Position numbers and translations under genes: made by a program
NCBI GenBank assembly: GCA_945869905.1
Contig: CAMBQD010000025.1
Location: forward strand, 1 to 9,362
DNA length: 9,362 bases
Reading direction: 5' to 3'
DNA from: an uncultured Clostridia bacterium
GTDB lineage: Bacteria > Bacillota > Clostridia > Oscillospirales > Acutalibacteraceae
The notes under the pieces: generated by a model
Seen by the model: the letters and a program-made list of their open reading frames with translations, nothing else
Database searches by the model: none
Told to the model about the DNA's origin: nothing
In this document: positions 5,819 to 9,362 of the stretch, piece after piece
How the letters are laid out: every line of letters begins with the position of its first letter
Numbering within the stretch: position 1 is the stretch's first letter

Positions 5819-8416
5819 TCAGTGAGCGTCAAACCAGGTGTTTCCTACTTTTCCGTCTGCTTTTAGGCGCACCTTCATTTTGCAGGCATTTTCCATTTCC
5901 TCGGTTACTATTTTTAATGCCTTTTCTGCCTCATCGTCAGGCGCCTCAACAATAAGCTCGTCATGCACCTGTAAAATCAAGTGAGCCTGCATATTTTCAT
6001 CACTAAGGCGCTTATCAACCTTAACCATTGCAATTTTGATGATATCCGCCGCAGTACCCTGAATGGGCATATTTCTTGCCACTCTTTCACCAAAGGCTCT
6101 GAGCATATGGTTTGACGAAGCCAGCTCCGGCAGGTAACGTTTTCTTTTAAACAGCGTTTCACTGTAGCCCTTATCCTTTGCCAAATCAATCATACGGTGC
6201 ATATATGAATCAACACCGCTGTAGGTGGCAAGATAATTGTCAATATACTGCTTTGCCTCCTTGTTTGATACTCCGATATCCTTAGCAAGAGAAAAGGCAC
6301 CGATACCGTAAACAATTCCGAAATTAACTGCCTTTGCCCTGCTGCGCATCTGCGGAGTGACCATTTCAAGGGGCATATTAAACACCTGTGACGCCGTAAT
6401 AGCGTGAATATCCGCACCGCTGTTGAAGGCGTTTATCATTACCTCATCACCGGCTAAGTCGGAAAGCACCCTAAGCTCAATCTGACTGTAATCGGCGTCA
6501 ACCAGCTTTTTGCCCTTGCCGGCAACAAAGAATTTTCTCATTTCCCTGCCAAGCTCGGTACGGATGGGAATATTCTGCAAATTTGGTTCAAGGGATGATA
6601 TTCTGCCGGTTCTTGTTTCCACCTGATTGAATCTTGTGTGTATTCTGCCGTCAGACTCAATAACCTTTAAAAGTCCGTCACAATAGGTGGACTTTAGCTT
6701 TGACAGCGAACGGTATTCCAATATTTGAGAAATACAGGGATGCTGGCCAACAAGCCCCTCCAAAACCTCTGCATTAGTTGAATAGCCTGTTTTTGTTTTC
6801 TTTTTGCAGGGCAGGTGCAAATCCTCAAAGAGAGCAACGCCGAGCTGTTTAGGTGAATTTATATTAAACTCATATCCCACACTGTCATAAATGGACCTTG
6901 TAAGCTCATTTATCCTTTCGCCAAGCTTTTTACCAAACTGCTCAATTCCCTCTTTATCCACCTCAAAGCCTGCATATTCCATTTTTGCCAAAACAGCAGA
7001 AAGAGGCAGCTCTACCTCTGTAAGAAGGGCAGACTCGTCAGCATCGTCAATCAGCCTGTCAAGCTTTTCAAAAAGCGGACGAACAACCGCCGATATGGAT
7101 ACGGTCATATCCTTTTCACCGAGAGTGTTCAGAAACTCAGGTATTTTTACACCGTATTCCACACAAAGATGCTCAATATCATAATTACTGTCACCGGGCT
7201 TTAAAAGATATGCCGAAAGCATTAAATCTCCGCAAACATTTTTAAGATTTACTCCGTATTTGCAGGCAAGCCTGTGTAATTCCTTTGTGTTATAGGAGTA
7301 TTTTTTTATACTCTCATCCTCAAAGAAATTGCGGACAAAGTATGAGTATTCCGGTGTTTCCGACGGCATAACAATTATTTCATCGCCAAAGGAAAAATAC
7401 AAATCCGTAATGCTTCCGTCAACAATATTCGGATAAAAATAAGCATCTGTTCCCCTAAGTCTGTCAAGGAGATAATCAGCATCAACACAGGTAAGACGTG
7501 TAAGATCTCTTGCCTTTTCCTCTTCCTGCCGGGGCTGTGCATTATTTGGGTCAAGATTGAATTTCGGAATAAGCGAGAACAGCTCCAGCTTAACAAACTG
7601 AGATACTGCCCTTTGGGGATTACCCTCTCCTATTTTGTAATCGGAAAGATTTAAGTCAACAGGGGCATCTGTGCGTATTGTACCTAAATCAAGAGAAAGG
7701 TAAGCCTTTTCCTTATCCTTTTCAAGCTTTGCCTTTACCCCTACTTTTATATCAAGTTTATCAAGATTTTCATAAATATAGTCTATGGTGTGGAAGCGCT
7801 GAATAAGGTCAAGAGCCGTCTTTGCACCAACGCCTGCCACGCCCGGTATATTATCAGAGCTGTCACCCTGAAGTGCTTTTACCTGAATAAGCTCGGCAGG
7901 TGTTACACCGTATTCCGCCATAATGGCATTTTCCTCATAAATATCCGTTACTGCCTGTCCCATTTTTGTATGTGCAAGCAAAACCTTAACTCCTCCGTGG
8001 GCAAGCTGAAGGGAGTCCCTGTCCCCTGTGGCGATAAAGCACTGGTCACCGTTTTTACGGCAAGCCTCCGCAAGAGTGCCTAAAATATCGTCTGCCTCCC
8101 ATCCCTCCTGCTCAAGGGTGGTTATGCCCAAATCATTAAGTATTTCCTTAAGCACAGGCATCTGCTGTCTTAATTCGTCAGGCATACCGTGTCTGCCTGC
8201 CTTGTAAGCGTCATACATTTTATGGCGGAATGTGGGGGCGTGCATATCAAATGCAACCGCAACACCGTCGGGACTGCATATTTCCTCCAGCTTAAGTAAA
8301 ATATTTAAAAAGCCGTATATTGCGTTGGTAAAGTCACCGTTTTTTGTGGTTAAAAGTTTTATTCCGTAAAAGGCACGGTTAACAATACTGTTTCCGTCAA
8401 GGACTAATAATTTCAT
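5819..8416 (-). CDS. polA: DNA polymerase I
   Basis: Fills gaps and removes RNA primers during Okazaki-fragment maturation and excision repair. 865 residues. The N-terminal 5'-3' exonuclease (about 1-290) shows LVLDGNSIVNRAFYG, GWEADDILGTLA, ATGDRDSLQLA and GDSSDNIPGVAGVGAKTA. The middle 3'-5' exonuclease-like domain (about 300-470) lacks the DxE of exo I, and the Asp of the E. coli NLKYD motif is replaced in NTKEL, so proofreading is very probably lost; GDLML remains as a structural relic. The polymerase domain (about 490-865) has motif A DYSQIELR with Asp642 and Glu647, motif B RSRAKAVNFGIVYG, and motif C QVHDE with Asp819. The ATG at 8416 has GAGG 7 nt upstream. It is convergent with secA. 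No coaE or mutM follows it, unlike the arrangement in some Firmicutes. Confidence 0.98.
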   Translation of the reverse strand: MKLLVLDGNSIVNRAFYGIKLLTTKNGDFTNAIYGFLNILLKLEEICSPDGVAVAFDMHAPTFRHKMYDAYKAGRHGMPDELRQQMPVLKEILNDLGITTLEQEGWEADDILGTLAEACRKNGDQCFIATGDRDSLQLAHGGVKVLLAHTKMGQAVTDIYEENAIMAEYGVTPAELIQVKALQGDSSDNIPGVAGVGAKTALDLIQRFHTIDYIYENLDKLDIKVGVKAKLEKDKEKAYLSLDLGTIRTDAPVDLNLSDYKIGEGNPQRAVSQFVKLELFSLIPKFNLDPNNAQPRQEEEKARDLTRLTCVDADYLLDRLRGTDAYFYPNIVDGSITDLYFSFGDEIIVMPSETPEYSYFVRNFFEDESIKKYSYNTKELHRLACKYGVNLKNVCGDLMLSAYLLKPGDSNYDIEHLCVEYGVKIPEFLNTLGEKDMTVSISAVVRPLFEKLDRLIDDADESALLTEVELPLSAVLAKMEYAGFEVDKEGIEQFGKKLGERINELTRSIYDSVGYEFNINSPKQLGVALFEDLHLPCKKKTKTGYSTNAEVLEGLVGQHPCISQILEYRSLSKLKSTYCDGLLKVIESDGRIHTRFNQVETRTGRISSLEPNLQNIPIRTELGREMRKFFVAGKGKKLVDADYSQIELRVLSDLAGDEVMINAFNSGADIHAITASQVFNMPLEMVTPQMRSRAKAVNFGIVYGIGAFSLAKDIGVSNKEAKQYIDNYLATYSGVDSYMHRMIDLAKDKGYSETLFKRKRYLPELASSNHMLRAFGERVARNMPIQGTAADIIKIAMVKVDKRLSDENMQAHLILQVHDELIVEAPDDEAEKALKIVTEEMENACKMKVRLKADGKVGNTWFDAH

Positions 8417-8445
8417 AACTAAACCTCAATAACATATTTGATATT

Positions 8446-8454
8446 ATTATACCA
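8446..8454 (-). promoter_or_regulatory. Probable polA promoter (extended -10)
   Basis: On the minus strand TG-G-TATAAT, with the TATAAT being the complement of 8446-8451, lies about 30 nt before the polA ATG. No good -35 stands at 16-18 nt upstream (best is TTTTAT at a 17-nt spacer), as is usual for extended -10 promoters. It lies downstream of the kinase terminator, so polA is probably its own transcription unit. Confidence 0.6.
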
Positions 8455-8471
8455 TAAATCAAGATAAGATA

Positions 8472-8512
8472 AAAGAAAAAAATCCCATTCACTTAAATGT
8501 GAGTGGGATTTT
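8472..8512 (-). terminator. Rho-independent terminator of the PASTA kinase gene
   Basis: Read on the minus strand, a 14-bp stem with one mismatch (8499-8512 with 8479-8492, core AATCCCACTCAC/GTGAATGGGATT) has a 6-nt loop and is followed by a T-run (complement of 8474-8480, continuing TTTTTCTTTT). It starts 9 bp after the kinase stop codon. Confidence 0.92.
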
Positions 8513-8520
8513 AAATAATT

Positions 8521-9362
8521 CTATTCAGCCTCTTGTGTTGCCGGCTGGGTTGTTGTAACAACCTCTCCGTAAACCTGCAGTATTATTTCTTCACCTACTG
8601 CAACGGACTCCCCTGCGGCAGGAGCCATACCGTAATTCTCCTTAACAGTATTGGGGGCATATCCGCCTTCGTTATATACTTCAACGGAGGATACCTTAAA
8701 GCCCAGCTTTTCCAGCTCCCTCTTTGCCTCCTCAAAGGACAGACCGCCCACATTGGGAACCTGCTCTGTTTTAACGCCCTTGCTGACAGTTAAAACAATT
8801 TCAGTGCCTTCGTCAACGGTTTCGCCTGCATTAACGCTTTGCTTAAATACAACTCCCTCGTCTGCATCCTTTGAATAATCGGAAACATAAGAGATTTTAA
8901 ACTGCTTGTTCCAAGCACCGTTATTTTCAATATCGCTTTGGGTGTACCCTGCCGATATAAAATCAGGCACAGAATAGGTTGCAAGCACAGGTGCAGTGGT
9001 GGTTTCCTGCTGAGGCTTGCCAAGGCTTCCGCCCTTAAGCAAATACACACCTGCAACTGCCGCCGCAATAATAAGAATTACAAGAATTACAATTGCAACC
9101 TTTGGACCGTTGGACTTCGGCTTTGGCTCATCATCATAGCCGGGATATCCTCTGTAATGCTCCTCCTCTTCAATCGGGTCCTTTTCAGGAGCATCAGGCT
9201 GTTGAGCAGCCGCCGCAACTACGGCAGGTGCCGCACTGAGCTGTTCACGGAAGGACTCAATTGTCTGGGTCCTTTTTTCAGGATATATCTGCAAGCCGCC
9301 TCCCATAGCCTTGATAATATGAGTAGGTATTTTTTCCGCAATGGCATTAGGTATCATAAGCT
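8521..9362 (-). CDS. PASTA-domain Ser/Thr protein kinase (PrkC/PknB type), C-terminal part
   Basis: Membrane kinase whose outer PASTA repeats bind muropeptides or lipid II and whose cytoplasmic domain phosphorylates cell-wall, division and translation proteins. The frame is open to the right edge; about 280 codons are visible. Numbering from the Met at 9357, residues 1-41 look like the end of the kinase C-lobe (IPTHIIKAMGGGLQIYPEKR, with the typical pekR motif before a final helix). They are followed by an acidic, Pro/Ala-rich juxtamembrane linker (42-86), one TM helix (about 87-107), a Thr-rich spacer, PASTA 1 (about 129-194), PASTA 2 (about 199-264) and a Thr/Gln/Glu tail. That Met is internal, not the start. 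Only two PASTA repeats are present; B. subtilis PrkC has three. The catalytic core is outside the window, so activity cannot be checked. The PrpC phosphatase and RsgA neighbours common for this gene would lie further right or elsewhere. Confidence 0.88.
   Translation of the reverse strand, partial: LMIPNAIAEKIPTHIIKAMGGGLQIYPEKRTQTIESFREQLSAAPAVVAAAAQQPDAPEKDPIEEEEHYRGYPGYDDEPKPKSNGPKVAIVILVILIIAAAVAGVYLLKGGSLGKPQQETTTAPVLATYSVPDFISAGYTQSDIENNGAWNKQFKISYVSDYSKDADEGVVFKQSVNAGETVDEGTEIVLTVSKGVKTEQVPNVGGLSFEEAKRELEKLGFKVSSVEVYNEGGYAPNTVKENYGMAPAAGESVAVGEEIILQVYGEVVTTTQPATQEAE

Noticed and set aside
9355..9357. ATG at 9357 as the start of a separate PASTA protein
   Set aside because: The residues just after it match the end of a Ser/Thr kinase C-lobe and the frame stays open to the right edge, so this is an internal Met of a truncated kinase gene.

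Overview
The window looks like a chromosomal segment of a low-to-moderate GC Gram-positive bacterium of the class Clostridia, probably a gut Ruminococcaceae/Oscillospiraceae-type organism. This is inferred from sigma-A-like promoters with near-consensus TATAAT boxes and TG extensions, AGGAG-type ribosome binding sites, a lipobox protein, a PASTA-domain Ser/Thr kinase, and a PolA lacking the proofreading motif. I cannot name the species from the sequence alone.

Layout. Positions 1-1790, minus strand: a two-gene unit with a small monotopic phosphoglycosyl transferase (PglC/WbaP type) first, then 20 bp later the N-terminal 384 residues of a GH2 beta-galactosidase (LacZ family) that runs off the left edge. 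Positions 1791-1981: a divergent promoter region with one well-formed promoter per strand. Positions 1982-2581, plus strand: a small predicted lipoprotein of unknown function. Positions 2665-5409, plus strand: complete secA, with its own likely promoter just upstream. Positions 5410-5818: a 409-bp space between the convergent secA and polA. It holds a strong secA terminator, two tandem short hairpins and a 281-bp foldback element that is almost wholly self-complementary. Positions 5819-8416, minus strand: complete polA (DNA polymerase I). Positions 8417-8520: a polA promoter and the terminator of the next gene. Positions 8521-9362, minus strand: the C-terminal part of a PrkC/PknB-type membrane Ser/Thr kinase with two PASTA repeats; its catalytic domain lies beyond the right edge.

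The genes are mostly housekeeping (protein export, DNA repair and replication, cell-wall sensing) plus a surface-glycan/carbohydrate pair at the left. The part that stands out is the 281-bp element at 5505-5785. Its 27-nt ends are inverted copies matching at 24 of 27 positions. They enclose two further long hairpins of about 107 and 108 nt with almost no unpaired linker, which predicts a compact three-way junction. This could be a MITE-like foldback element or a structured RNA; I cannot tell which from one copy.
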